Origin: a virus
DNA length: 61,075 nt
IMG/VR virus record: IMGVR_UViG_3300010354_000093
Span: 1-61,075 of that record
Strand: one strand, 5' to 3'
This document shows, in pieces, positions 15,636 through 24,575 of this stretch. The notes below the pieces were generated by a model. It saw only the letters and a program-made list of their open reading frames with translations. It had not been told where the DNA came from and did no database searches. Position 1 is the stretch's first letter. Each line of letters opens with the position of its first letter. The position numbers were made by a program, and so were the translations under genes.

Positions 15636-16467
15636 CTGGTAATTCCTTAATAATTTCAATTATTTCAGAAGTTAAAAAATCTTTTTCAACATAATGAAAT
15701 ACTTTTTGCTGACGGATATTAGCTAGATACAATTCGCCTTTTTTATTCATGAATTTATGAATAGTATTCTGCCAACGTATATTATCTAGTAACCAGCCTT
15801 GTATTGCAGGTTTCATATGTGTGAACTCTAACGGACAATTTTTATCAACTACCTCATCTTGGTAGCTAGAAATTTTTAATGCAATAGCTGCCGCAAGATC
15901 CATACTTAGCCAATGTTGGTAATCTTTAGGTGCATATTTTCCGTAGCATGCTTCCCAGTTTTTTATTACAAATTCTAAAATTTTATAAAAGCCTAGGGCT
16001 ACATTTGATTTTCTAAAATAATGAAATGCACAATACACATTTGGTAAATCATTTTCAATAAATGTTTTTCGATGCTTGAAATCTTGTTCAATAATTTCTT
16101 GTTTATAATTTTTAATCTTAGTGCAAAATTTTAAATCATAGTTATCAAGATAATCCCACCATCTAGATATGTCTTCAAGAATAAGCATATCACTATCAAG
16201 AACTACAGTCTGTTCATAAGGTGTAACATGATATATTTTCCAGCGATGATCAGCAGCTAAAAAATTGTCAGATTCGTCATACCACGGAATTTCAATTATG
16301 TTGTCAAACAGATTTTTATAATCATCTGGTACTTGATTGTTAGTTACAATCGATACATTAGCCACCAAAGATTGCGTTTTTTTAATACTCAATGCCAATG
16401 CACATGCTTGCTGTACATAATCAGTATCTTTGGAGTTTTTAGCAAAAATAACAAAACCTTTAGACAT
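15625..16467 (-). CDS. putative glycosyltransferase, GT8-like, paralogue B2
   Basis: The ATG at 16467 begins MSKGFVIFAKN and overlaps the previous stop by 8 bases; a start nine codons upstream is less likely. The 280-residue protein has the GT8-like arrangement: N-terminal strand FVIFAKN, ALALSIKKT, ANVSIVTNN, then TPYEQTVVLDSDMLI with the DxD metal motif, and later HKFMNKKGELYL. It is paralogous to the 16460-17305 product (TPFEKTLVIDSDYII). Retaining nucleotide-sugar transfer is expected from the family; donor and acceptor unknown. Confidence 0.7.
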   Translation of the reverse strand: MSKGFVIFAKNSKDTDYVQQACALALSIKKTQSLVANVSIVTNNQVPDDYKNLFDNIIEIPWYDESDNFLAADHRWKIYHVTPYEQTVVLDSDMLILEDISRWWDYLDNYDLKFCTKIKNYKQEIIEQDFKHRKTFIENDLPNVYCAFHYFRKSNVALGFYKILEFVIKNWEACYGKYAPKDYQHWLSMDLAAAIALKISSYQDEVVDKNCPLEFTHMKPAIQGWLLDNIRWQNTIHKFMNKKGELYLANIRQQKVFHYVEKDFLTSEIIEIIKELPDAR

Positions 16468-17305
16468 TACTGTCTCCATCAATGCACCGTGCAAGACTTA
16501 TTTTGTTCATAACGTGTATGTCTAAATTGCTAGTTTTTGCAGCAGTATATTCCCCTAAATGATTTTCTTTTTCAACTAAAAATTTCATGCTACTATCTGC
16601 TATCTCTAATAAAATATCTTTATCTGTTGTAAAAATCATTTTACCTGGCAGCTCCATTGGTAAGTCACTAGATAGTTTTCCATTTAGTAAGTGTATTGCT
16701 ATGCTAAAAGAATAATCATTACGATAGATACTAGAATCAATATTATACAGAGCCCGGTAATAAGTCCAGTTTTCTTTGATAAACTCAACTAATGTAAAAA
16801 ATGATTGTGTCCAAGCAGTTTTTGTAAAGATAAAAACAGTTGCCCAATAAAAAGGAATACTCTGATCATTAATCCTTTTAAACTCGTCATTTTGTCTCCA
16901 AGTTGTTAAATCCATACTTGATTTATAAATTTGGAAATCAGCATCGCGGTCTAACGCTATTTTTAGCAACGGAGAATTAATAATATAATCACTGTCGATA
17001 ACTAATGTTTTTTCAAATGGTGTAATTTCATATATCTGTGTTCTAGATAAATTCTTCCATTCTAAAACTTTGCTAGCCATTGCACCGTCATGAAAAGATC
17101 TTTTACCAGAAGATTCTCCAGCAATATGTATGATCTGATCAAAACAATGATCAGGATACGCCGACTCTAACCAGCCCCGGCTGTCAGTGGCCAATGCAAC
17201 TGGAATGTTAAGGTGTTTTTTGATTTGTTTAGCTGCAAAAACAGCTAACTTTACATAATCTATGACACCATTGTTTTGGGCAAAAATTAAAGCGCCTGTT
17301 GTCAT
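16460..17305 (-). CDS. putative glycosyltransferase, GT8-like, paralogue B1
   Basis: A 281-residue protein opening with GALIFAQNNGVIDYVKLAVFAAKQI and IPVALATDS, followed by TPFEKTLVIDSDYII with the DxD motif, and a long C-terminal helical/strand region. The same scaffold as the 15625-16467 product, so these two arose by duplication. It overlaps the preceding 17302-17652 gene by 4 bases, tying the sugar-modification genes to the structural transcript. Confidence 0.7.
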   Translation of the reverse strand: MTTGALIFAQNNGVIDYVKLAVFAAKQIKKHLNIPVALATDSRGWLESAYPDHCFDQIIHIAGESSGKRSFHDGAMASKVLEWKNLSRTQIYEITPFEKTLVIDSDYIINSPLLKIALDRDADFQIYKSSMDLTTWRQNDEFKRINDQSIPFYWATVFIFTKTAWTQSFFTLVEFIKENWTYYRALYNIDSSIYRNDYSFSIAIHLLNGKLSSDLPMELPGKMIFTTDKDILLEIADSSMKFLVEKENHLGEYTAAKTSNLDIHVMNKISLARCIDGDSNV

Positions 17306-17652
17306 AGATCAACTAAATCTTTTACTTTTCTCTTAGATCTAATTTCTAAATACTTGGCTGCATATTCGTTTAACGTTTCAAAGTATGTAGAAAAAAGAGT
17401 TTCATGGAATGTAGATACATCTTTGATCAGTATTGGTATATTGTTATCATCGAGCACGGCTGCGTCAGACAAAATACCTTTATCAAGTAGCAATTTAGAA
17501 AAATTTATTAACTCAAGAGTAATTTTAAAAGTACCGCCATTGTAATAATAAATTAATTTTTGATCTAGCTCTTCCAAAATTATCTTTTTTTGGCTAGCCA
17601 AAGATGCAAAGTAATTTGTTATTTGGAAGGCTTTTTCTGTACGTTCATCCAT
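17302..17652 (-). CDS. conserved hypothetical phage protein
   Basis: A 116-residue helical protein with GAGGAT upstream of its ATG. The central LIYYYNGGTFKITLELINFSKLLL and DDNNIPILIKD are like unknown proteins found beside late genes in aquatic T4-like phages. The length and place between structural and glycosyltransferase genes suggest a small virion or chaperone-like component; no function can be assigned. Confidence 0.7.
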   Translation of the reverse strand: MDERTEKAFQITNYFASLASQKKIILEELDQKLIYYYNGGTFKITLELINFSKLLLDKGILSDAAVLDDNNIPILIKDVSTFHETLFSTYFETLNEYAAKYLEIRSKRKVKDLVDL

Positions 17653-17706
17653 AGATAATCCTCGTAGTTATATACTACTTTAATTATCTATTATTTGATA
17701 AAGGGA

Positions 17707-18582
17707 TTATAATTGTGAAGATGTTGCTGGCGGTGCAGGAACAGATACATTTGAGCCAGAAGCACGCCTTACTTGGCATGTTCCAACTAATGTTCCATCA
17801 ACATCCTCGTCAACAGGAGGGCCAAGACCAGTTTGGTCGCCTGTATCATCGTCTCTAAATTCTAGCGTAAATTCTAACTGATTTGCACTTACTTTTCTAC
17901 CATAAAGATAAAAATCATTTTCAGCATAAACACCAGCAGGAGCAGGCTTATGGAATATCTGTGTATTTGATCCTGGTAAGTTTGTCCATCCGTAAGCTGA
18001 GCCTGTTCCAGAACCGCTAGCAGTAGTATCAGAATAGGCAAATGTAATAGTTCCCATACCAGTTAACATTGCCGTCCAAGTATTATTTTTTGATCCAGAA
18101 TTTCCGCCAGAACGACTAGCACTAAATTGAATATTACTACCAGTATTAAAGAAATGTCTTGCAGCATCCGCAGACGGCCATGTTATTGTTATTACTTGTT
18201 GTAATGTTCCGTTCCAAGATAATGTTCTTGTTGAACTAGCAACTGTTTCTATAGTTGCTTCGCCAGATGGCGGTGTAACTAATCTGTTTGTTACAACAAG
18301 GCTAGCCATGTTGTTACATGATGTATAAATTGTATTTGCAATCAATCCACCACTAGCTGGAATAGGAATATTTGAAGATTCATCGTTTCCTGTTTGGTGT
18401 TGTCTAGCTTTAAGTAAGTCGGATCGTAAATTAATCCATTGTTGAGCTGTAATTACTGCACCTGCTGAGATTTGACTGCTTGCAAGACTTTGACCATAGC
18501 CAAAATCTCCAGTACCTGTCCCCATGACAGATTGCACAGTTGATTGTATTGTATTATAATCAGTTAACTGGATTAATGGCAT
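17707..18582 (-). CDS. virion structural protein, fibre-associated
   Basis: A 291-residue beta-rich protein. After MPLIQLTDYNTIQSTV and a helical segment (AGAVITAQQWINLRSDL) it becomes Ser/Thr/Gly-rich, with DAARHFFNTGSNIQFSASRSG, a stretch I know from structural proteins of aquatic T4-like phages, and an acidic C-terminus. It lies 11 bases downstream of a fibre gene in the late transcript. A role as adhesin or fibre connector is likely but unproven. Confidence 0.72.
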   Translation of the reverse strand: MPLIQLTDYNTIQSTVQSVMGTGTGDFGYGQSLASSQISAGAVITAQQWINLRSDLLKARQHQTGNDESSNIPIPASGGLIANTIYTSCNNMASLVVTNRLVTPPSGEATIETVASSTRTLSWNGTLQQVITITWPSADAARHFFNTGSNIQFSASRSGGNSGSKNNTWTAMLTGMGTITFAYSDTTASGSGTGSAYGWTNLPGSNTQIFHKPAPAGVYAENDFYLYGRKVSANQLEFTLEFRDDDTGDQTGLGPPVDEDVDGTLVGTCQVRRASGSNVSVPAPPATSSQL

Positions 18583-18593
18583 GTTTTACCCTA

Positions 18594-20069
18594 TTATAAA
18601 ATTACTGCTTCGATAAGTTTAACACCAACGTCATCACTCGATTCTAAAGCTACTGCAAAAACTTCACTACTATGATGTACAGCCTGTACTGCACAACCAT
18701 TGCTCGAAGCTATTAGACATTTTCCTTTTGCAATTGCACCAATGACCTTTACTGGTACACGGCCTTTTAGTGCAATATAGGTGCCGCCTTCTAACTCACT
18801 ATTCATCATATAAGCAGGGTTAGCACTTACAACACCGATTGCGCGATGGCCAAAAGTACTTGCAGTTACTTCTTTTTCGCCGCCAACTATCATAACTGTA
18901 CCAACTTCATAGTCCTTATCGGCAAGATATTTTTCTGCTAAGTCAGCATATTGTGCAGATGTAGCAACGCCTCTAAATGTTGTTGCATATAAGTCGCCTA
19001 CTGCATCTCTAGCAGCAATTGTTACATTACCAGCAGAAATTGAAGTAGTTGCAACTCTGGCAGTACCGGCAACAGTCAACGTATCGGCTTGACTTGCAAT
19101 ACCTTCAAACTGATTAGCATAGACTGTAGAATAACGATATGTTAAAGATCCAATATTAGAATTACCATCTGTATCAGGAAGGATGTCATTCCCAATAAGT
19201 TTTAATGGAATTTTTGTAACAGACGCCACTGTTGTTTGGAAAATCATAGTATTTGTATTGGACTGAAATACCGGATTGCCGCCTGGATTGATCGAGACTT
19301 GTAATTTTTTAGTTGCAAGGCCTACAGTATATCCAGGATCTCCAAATTCAACTTGCGTGTTAAATGTTGCACTAGTTGCTTGAACAAACGATGAGGCAGG
19401 AAACCCGCCTAACAAATCGGCGTTCGTTGCAGTTCCATAAAACTTAATTGGGGGTGTTGTCTGGCCAGGTGCTGCTGGATTGTTTGTATTTCTTAATGTA
19501 ATACCTGGATGAACATCCGTAAATCCGTCAATTGCGTTAACTGTATCTTTTAACGTAAAAGTTGTTGTTTCCGTACTAACAATAAACGAAACGACTCCGT
19601 TAACTGTGGCACAAATAATCGCATGGGATCCGCCTAGTGTGTCAATAACTAGTCGGCTAACCATCTCAGTTTGCTGGGTTCCTGCGGATTGAGGGCCTAT
19701 AAGTGTGAAACTAGTTCCGTTGTAAGCATACAGTTGTTTGTTATCTGTATCCCACCAAAAATCACCAAGAGTTAAGCCAGACGGCTCTGTTGCACCAACC
19801 TCAGCGCCGCCAGTAGTTCTAAAATAAACACCATCAAAAAACTTTAATTTTTTATTAGATGTATCGTACCAAATTTGTCCGCTAATTGGCTTGGACGGAG
19901 GTGAGCTGTAAGCAAAATTTTCAAGTAATTTTACAAAATTTTCATTTTGTATTTCGCCGTAACCTGCGTAATTTTTACCAATTAATTTAATGTCAAGGGT
20001 GCTATCAATAGTGCCATCAGCTACTACAGCTACTTGATCTCCACTTGTTTTATTAATAGTATATGGCAT
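18594..20069 (-). CDS. tail fibre protein, paralogue 3, with C-terminal chaperone/protease-like domain
   Basis: A 491-residue fibre. Residues 1-90 form a module shared with the next two genes (LIGKNYAGYGE, NENFVKLLENFA, GQIWYDTSNKKLKFFDG). The middle is a Ser/Thr/Asn-rich beta shaft. The C-terminal 130 residues (QYADLAEKYLADKDYEVGTV, RAIGVVSANPAYMM, ALKGRVPVKVIG) look like the autoproteolytic intramolecular chaperone domain (peptidase G2 type) found at fibre tips; this is a similarity by eye. A late promoter AATAAATA precedes its start by about 22 bases. Confidence 0.78.
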   Translation of the reverse strand: MPYTINKTSGDQVAVVADGTIDSTLDIKLIGKNYAGYGEIQNENFVKLLENFAYSSPPSKPISGQIWYDTSNKKLKFFDGVYFRTTGGAEVGATEPSGLTLGDFWWDTDNKQLYAYNGTSFTLIGPQSAGTQQTEMVSRLVIDTLGGSHAIICATVNGVVSFIVSTETTTFTLKDTVNAIDGFTDVHPGITLRNTNNPAAPGQTTPPIKFYGTATNADLLGGFPASSFVQATSATFNTQVEFGDPGYTVGLATKKLQVSINPGGNPVFQSNTNTMIFQTTVASVTKIPLKLIGNDILPDTDGNSNIGSLTYRYSTVYANQFEGIASQADTLTVAGTARVATTSISAGNVTIAARDAVGDLYATTFRGVATSAQYADLAEKYLADKDYEVGTVMIVGGEKEVTASTFGHRAIGVVSANPAYMMNSELEGGTYIALKGRVPVKVIGAIAKGKCLIASSNGCAVQAVHHSSEVFAVALESSDDVGVKLIEAVIL

Positions 20070-20091
20070 CTGGGTTATTCCTTATTCCTAG

Positions 20092-20099
20092 TATTTATT
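20092..20099 (-). promoter_or_regulatory. late promoter AATAAATA (fibre gene 20069)
   Basis: On the minus strand AATAAATACTAG, ending 22 bases before the ATG at 20069. Matches the NATAAATA late consensus of T4-like phages and the sites at 24545, 49107 and 54786. The only non-coding gap in this part of the late region. Confidence 0.75.
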
Positions 20100-20121
20100 C
20101 GTTTTTGGGCAGTTGTACGCA

Positions 20122-21777
20122 TCAGATATCTGAGTTATAAGTCCACACGCCGGTGACAAGAGAGTACAACTTCGATGTTCTAACACCCCCGTTAACACAA
20201 TGAATCCTGCAAAGTGTTCCGTTTGCATAATCTATCGCAGGGAAAACTTTTTCAATAATCGCCGAAGCAATAGCAGAAGTTTGATTAGCAAGTCCTGTTG
20301 TGTCAGCAGAAATTCCTAAAGATTTTGAAGATAACTGAGTGTCAACATAGGTTTTATTAGCTGCATCATTAGAACTAACAGGAGTAGCTACATTTGAAAT
20401 CTTCTTTGAATTTACATCTATTACTCCAGAGCCGTTTGGAGCTATTACAACAGAACCGTTTACTGCTGTTGAACTAATTGTATTTCCTGTAATATTAATA
20501 GTTCCAGCATAAAAGTTAGTCTGTGTTCCTATACTTGTTAATCCAGGAGCACTAGTAACAGTTGACCCAATAGCAGTTTGACTTAAAACATCAAATCCGT
20601 TAATTTTATAAGTTTTGTTAACTGCTAAATTGAAGTGTTCCGAGCTTGTCCATGCAGAATTTGAGGATACCCAAGTTAATGTTTTGTCACCGTCGCCGCC
20701 TGCTTCAAGTAGAATACCTCCACCATTAGCTGTGGTATTACTTGGAGTATCAACTTTACCTAATTCAATTAATAAATCTTCAATTTGTAAATTAGTAGTG
20801 TTGATTGTTGTTACAGCACCTTCGACTGTCAGGTCTCCAGTAATTCTAACATCACCCGATACGTCTAAAGTATACTGGGGCGAATCAGTAAAAATGCCGA
20901 CAAGCTCGTTTTGAGCATCTACAAATATTGCAGTTTGTAGTCCGCCTGCATTTTTAACTCCGATTTTAAAATTCTGATTACTTCTGTTTGAGTTAAATGC
21001 ACATATGGAATTTGACACTAAAAATTCATTCTGAGTCGCTGGACCTAACTTTAACGGTGTTGTACTAAGAATACTAACTGTTCCGTTAATTGCTGAATCA
21101 GTATCGTTCAAGACAAAATTTTCAACAACTTTTAAATTGCCTGCACTATCAATTAGATTATATGCGGCTGTAACATTGGTCTTAAACTGCATATTTGACA
21201 GCGTTCCTTGATTAAATCCTGGAACAATACTGCCACTAAACCCTGGAATTGCAGTGGATGGTGTAAATGTATCTTTAGCAAAAATTCCCAACAGCACCTG
21301 TCCAACATAAAAATAAATTACTGTATGACTGTTTTGATTAGTATCTAAAATATCTACTACTTGAAACCCACTAATTCCTTGCTGCTCAGTATACAACGGA
21401 CCGGCTAATAAATTTGAAACACCATCATTAAAATATAGTTGCCTTCTAAAACTATCTATCCAAATATCACCTTGTGCTATCGAACTTGGAGCACTTGAAC
21501 TTACTATTGTACCTCCGCTGACTTTCCAACCATTTCCGTCGTAAACTTTTACTCTTCCTTCACTAGTGTCATACCATAATTGTCCTTGAACAGGATTATT
21601 AGGTTGACTATTATTAGCAAAATTTTCTAAAAGATGAACAAAGTTTTCGTTAAAATATTCGCCGTAAGACGTAGAATTTTTTCCAATTAAGGTCAAATCT
21701 GTAGCAGTCTGATCAATAGTACCATCAACTATTTCAGTTAATACAGACCCGTCAGTTTTGTTTATAGTATAGCTCAT
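20122..21777 (-). CDS. tail fibre protein, paralogue 2
   Basis: A 551-residue fibre sharing the N-terminal module (LIGKNSTSYGE, NENFVHLLENFA, GQLWYDTSEGRVKVYDG) with its neighbours, followed by a second copy-like element (GDIWIDSFRRQLYFNDG) and a long Ser/Thr/Val-rich shaft with STTPLKLG and DVSGDVRITGDLTVEG strands typical of trimeric fibres. The C-terminus (NAANKTYVDTQLSS plus about 70 residues) differs from the others, as expected of the receptor-facing end. Overlaps the upstream fibre gene by one base. Confidence 0.78.
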   Translation of the reverse strand: MSYTINKTDGSVLTEIVDGTIDQTATDLTLIGKNSTSYGEYFNENFVHLLENFANNSQPNNPVQGQLWYDTSEGRVKVYDGNGWKVSGGTIVSSSAPSSIAQGDIWIDSFRRQLYFNDGVSNLLAGPLYTEQQGISGFQVVDILDTNQNSHTVIYFYVGQVLLGIFAKDTFTPSTAIPGFSGSIVPGFNQGTLSNMQFKTNVTAAYNLIDSAGNLKVVENFVLNDTDSAINGTVSILSTTPLKLGPATQNEFLVSNSICAFNSNRSNQNFKIGVKNAGGLQTAIFVDAQNELVGIFTDSPQYTLDVSGDVRITGDLTVEGAVTTINTTNLQIEDLLIELGKVDTPSNTTANGGGILLEAGGDGDKTLTWVSSNSAWTSSEHFNLAVNKTYKINGFDVLSQTAIGSTVTSAPGLTSIGTQTNFYAGTINITGNTISSTAVNGSVVIAPNGSGVIDVNSKKISNVATPVSSNDAANKTYVDTQLSSKSLGISADTTGLANQTSAIASAIIEKVFPAIDYANGTLCRIHCVNGGVRTSKLYSLVTGVWTYNSDI

Positions 21778-23912
21778 TATAAGACACCAGTGAAAATTAT
21801 ATAATTAATGGTCAAATACGGATTCATTCTAGAAAACGCATCGCTTGTTGTTGGATTTAAAATATCTCCAGTGCGAGGCAATCCTTGTCCTGTACTTGAA
21901 CTTGGTAATCCAAGACCAGCAATAGCATTAGGATCTCCTGCTGCACCTGGTAAACCGCCAGCATAATACTGCCCGGCGCCTGTTGCTAAATCGTGTTGGT
22001 GATTAGGAAGATTAGAAATAACTAGTGTTGTTTCTTCGTTGCCTGCGCCTTGACCTAATATATCAGCTGTTGTATCAGTTACTCTGTTTGCTGGGCCGCC
22101 GCCTGCATCAATAAGAATCCCTGGATCGTTTTTATCAGGAACTTGTTGTCCGTTGTCCATATTGTCGCGGCCTAATGGAAAACGACCTCTTAGATCTGGT
22201 AATGCAAACGTGTTGTTACCTATTAAAAATGCTGCATTTTTATAGGTATAACCAATAATAGCAAATAAACTGCTGTAAGTTCCAATTGATATTTCTGAAC
22301 CGTCACATAACAGATACCCGGCTGGTGCAGTAGATCCTGCAAACGGCATTATAGCTCCGATTGGAACAGTTGCAACATTTGATAAAAATGATTGTTTAGT
22401 AACTTTCTTAAGTCCGCTATCAATACCAGAACGATAAATTAACAATGTATCTGTTGGATTAGCGGTTGTTACCGCAGTTTTACTTGTAATAATATCTGAA
22501 CTAATTGTTGCGTTAAGAACAGCAACACCAGCATTAGCTTGACCGTCAACTGAAACTCCCGGACTTGTTACATCTCCTGTTAAACTAAAAACTGTCGGAC
22601 TTGCCCAACGAGCCGCTGAGCCGCTAATGCTACCTGCTAAACTTCCTGTAAATGCTCCGCTGAAATTTCCTACGAAATTGTTAGCATATATATTTCGGAA
22701 AGCTCGTGTGCTAGACCCAATATCATAAACACCGTTGGCTGCATCACTTCCTGGAACTAATACTGAAGCAGGTGTTGGATCGCCAAGGCCGTCTAAATTG
22801 TTAACAATAATCTGACCGTTAGCAATAGTAATATTTGCACCAAATGTTGAAGATTTACTGATTGCGGCGCCGCCAGCAACTTTTAAACTACCTGTTGAGA
22901 GACTAGTTGATGCTGTATCTCCTAAAATATTAACATCATTGTCAATACTAGCACTACCCCCAACGTCTAAAGCAGCCACAGGGTTAGTGTTATTAGGGCC
23001 AACGCCTACAAAGCCATTAGAATTTAAAAATAAACCAGTTACTGTGTTTAAATTATTTGTTAATTTAATTGCAATGCTTGCATCACTGTTTTTACTATAT
23101 AAAATAGTTGTGTTTTCAGTATCGTCTCGACCAATATTAAAACTTAAATCTGCACCTAAACTTATACCCTGATTCGATCTAATGTTAAACTGTGCATTTG
23201 TTGTGCTGGTAATATCGCCTCTAAGAAAATTTGAGGCATCAACAGCACTATTATTAACTATAAGAGAATTTGCTTTTTCACTAGTGCCCCAAAATTTAAT
23301 TGGTGCTGTAGAACTTGTAGCATCATTCGCATTTAAATTTATACCTTGATTAATACTAAGGTAACCAGATATGCTAGCCTTTGGTGTGAATGCTTCTCGA
23401 CTAATAATTGCTATTCGATTATTATTAGCGTATAAACTTATAACACTATGTGACACATTTACAGTATCAACAATAGTTTCAACCGTAGGACCTGTTTTAG
23501 TTCCAGAACTAAATTGTGGGCCTACTAATAACCATGCAGATCCTGAATAAAGATATAATTGCTGGTTAACTGTATCTGCCCATAAGTCGCCGGCTAATGC
23601 AGTATTTGGAGCAGTAGACGATTTTTTAATAGAGCCAGAATTTACCCACTGAGTACCATCATAAACTTTTAACAAATTTACATCTGCGTTATTGTCATAC
23701 CAGAGTTGGCCTTGGACTGGATTGTCCGGTGGCGTATTTTTAGCAAAATTTTCTAATAAATGTAGAAAATTTTCAGCTATAATTGGTGCATACCCTGCAT
23801 AATTTTTTCCAACAAATGTTAAACTTGTTTCAGAGTTAAGTGTCTGATCGTTAACTGTTAACGTTGGTTTAGCAGGATTAGTTGTTTCAGTAAATTTAAC
23901 TTGATAAGCCAT
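21777..23912 (-). CDS. tail fibre protein, paralogue 1, with tail-collar domain
   Basis: A 711-residue fibre. N-terminal module as in the next two genes (FVGKNYAGYAP, AENFLHLLENFA, GQLWYDNNADVNLLKVYDG), long beta shaft, then near the C-terminus a phage tail-collar domain: VPIGAIMPFAGSTAPAGYLL, CDGSEISIGTYSSLFAIIG and FALPDLRGRFPLGRD. The last 100 residues (Gly/Asn/His-rich, SNLPNHQHDL) form a typical metal-coordinating fibre tip. Three paralogues in a row suggest alternative or hetero-oligomeric receptor-binding fibres. Confidence 0.85.
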   Translation of the reverse strand: MAYQVKFTETTNPAKPTLTVNDQTLNSETSLTFVGKNYAGYAPIIAENFLHLLENFAKNTPPDNPVQGQLWYDNNADVNLLKVYDGTQWVNSGSIKKSSTAPNTALAGDLWADTVNQQLYLYSGSAWLLVGPQFSSGTKTGPTVETIVDTVNVSHSVISLYANNNRIAIISREAFTPKASISGYLSINQGINLNANDATSSTAPIKFWGTSEKANSLIVNNSAVDASNFLRGDITSTTNAQFNIRSNQGISLGADLSFNIGRDDTENTTILYSKNSDASIAIKLTNNLNTVTGLFLNSNGFVGVGPNNTNPVAALDVGGSASIDNDVNILGDTASTSLSTGSLKVAGGAAISKSSTFGANITIANGQIIVNNLDGLGDPTPASVLVPGSDAANGVYDIGSSTRAFRNIYANNFVGNFSGAFTGSLAGSISGSAARWASPTVFSLTGDVTSPGVSVDGQANAGVAVLNATISSDIITSKTAVTTANPTDTLLIYRSGIDSGLKKVTKQSFLSNVATVPIGAIMPFAGSTAPAGYLLCDGSEISIGTYSSLFAIIGYTYKNAAFLIGNNTFALPDLRGRFPLGRDNMDNGQQVPDKNDPGILIDAGGGPANRVTDTTADILGQGAGNEETTLVISNLPNHQHDLATGAGQYYAGGLPGAAGDPNAIAGLGLPSSSTGQGLPRTGDILNPTTSDAFSRMNPYLTINYIIFTGVL

Positions 23913-23915
23913 TTA

Positions 23916-24524
23916 TTAAACTCCTGCCAAACCTGTTAAACTCTGTATTCTTACAGTATAATCAACTTGTATAAGTCTATTCAATGATTTTTGTACTGGA
24001 TGGAATATGACATGTGTTAAAAGTAAGCTGTTACCAGAAGAGCTATAGGATTTTAGCCCCAATTCATCAAAAACATAAGCACTTTCATTATTATTCGAAT
24101 TATCGTAAGCTAATTGGCCGTCAGGTTCACCGTAGTCTAATAGGCAACTCACAAATACATCTGTATAATTTGTTCCTGTAACATGTCGAGATTCGACGTA
24201 ATTTCTAGTTGGATCTATGTTGTTACTGGATCTATCATTAACAACTTTAGAGAATGTTTCATTATACAAGCTGGCATTTGCTCCAGAGCTATTTGGTGTT
24301 AAGTATGTGATAATTCCAGTGGGATCAACTGCTGTTCCGCCGTTGCCAAATGCCATTTCATAGATAAATCCTTGGCCGCTGTTACCAATACTCTCTGCAA
24401 GAGCAATGCTCATGTTTTCGTAATGAATAGCATTACGTTTATTAATGTAAATTTCTTTAGAGATAGGGTCGTATATCTTAATATGCCCTTCAATATGAAT
24501 TCCTGTAAGATCTTTGCTCTGCAT
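23916..24524 (-). CDS. virion structural protein
   Basis: A 202-residue beta-rich protein beginning with DLTGIHIEGHIKIYDPISKEIY and containing FIYEMAFGNGGTAVDPTGIITYL, a motif pattern of structural proteins beside fibres in aquatic T4-like phages. Its start follows the late promoter at 24545-24552. It probably belongs to the fibre attachment or adhesin set; exact role unknown. Confidence 0.72.
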   Translation of the reverse strand: MQSKDLTGIHIEGHIKIYDPISKEIYINKRNAIHYENMSIALAESIGNSGQGFIYEMAFGNGGTAVDPTGIITYLTPNSSGANASLYNETFSKVVNDRSSNNIDPTRNYVESRHVTGTNYTDVFVSCLLDYGEPDGQLAYDNSNNNESAYVFDELGLKSYSSSGNSLLLTHVIFHPVQKSLNRLIQVDYTVRIQSLTGLAGV

Positions 24525-24544
24525 AACATTCTCTCTTTATAGTA

Positions 24545-24552
24545 TATTTATC
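24545..24552 (-). promoter_or_regulatory. late promoter GATAAATA (gene 24524)
   Basis: Minus-strand GATAAATATACT, about 20 bases before the ATG at 24524, in the 51-base gap after the subtilase gene. Same octamer family as the other late sites. Confidence 0.72.
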
Positions 24553-24575
24553 TAGTACCATTATATGGTAGTTTA

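Noticed and set aside
15660-16600. Open frames on the plus strand inside the late block and in gp5, gp6 and subtilase genes
   Set aside because: They lie opposite genes with clear homology, lack ribosome-binding sites and have no recognisable domain; treated as shadows.
17653-17706. Terminator in the gap before the 17652 gene (GTAGT/ACTAC stem)
   Set aside because: Five-base stem with AT-rich loop and no T tract; downstream genes need read-through.
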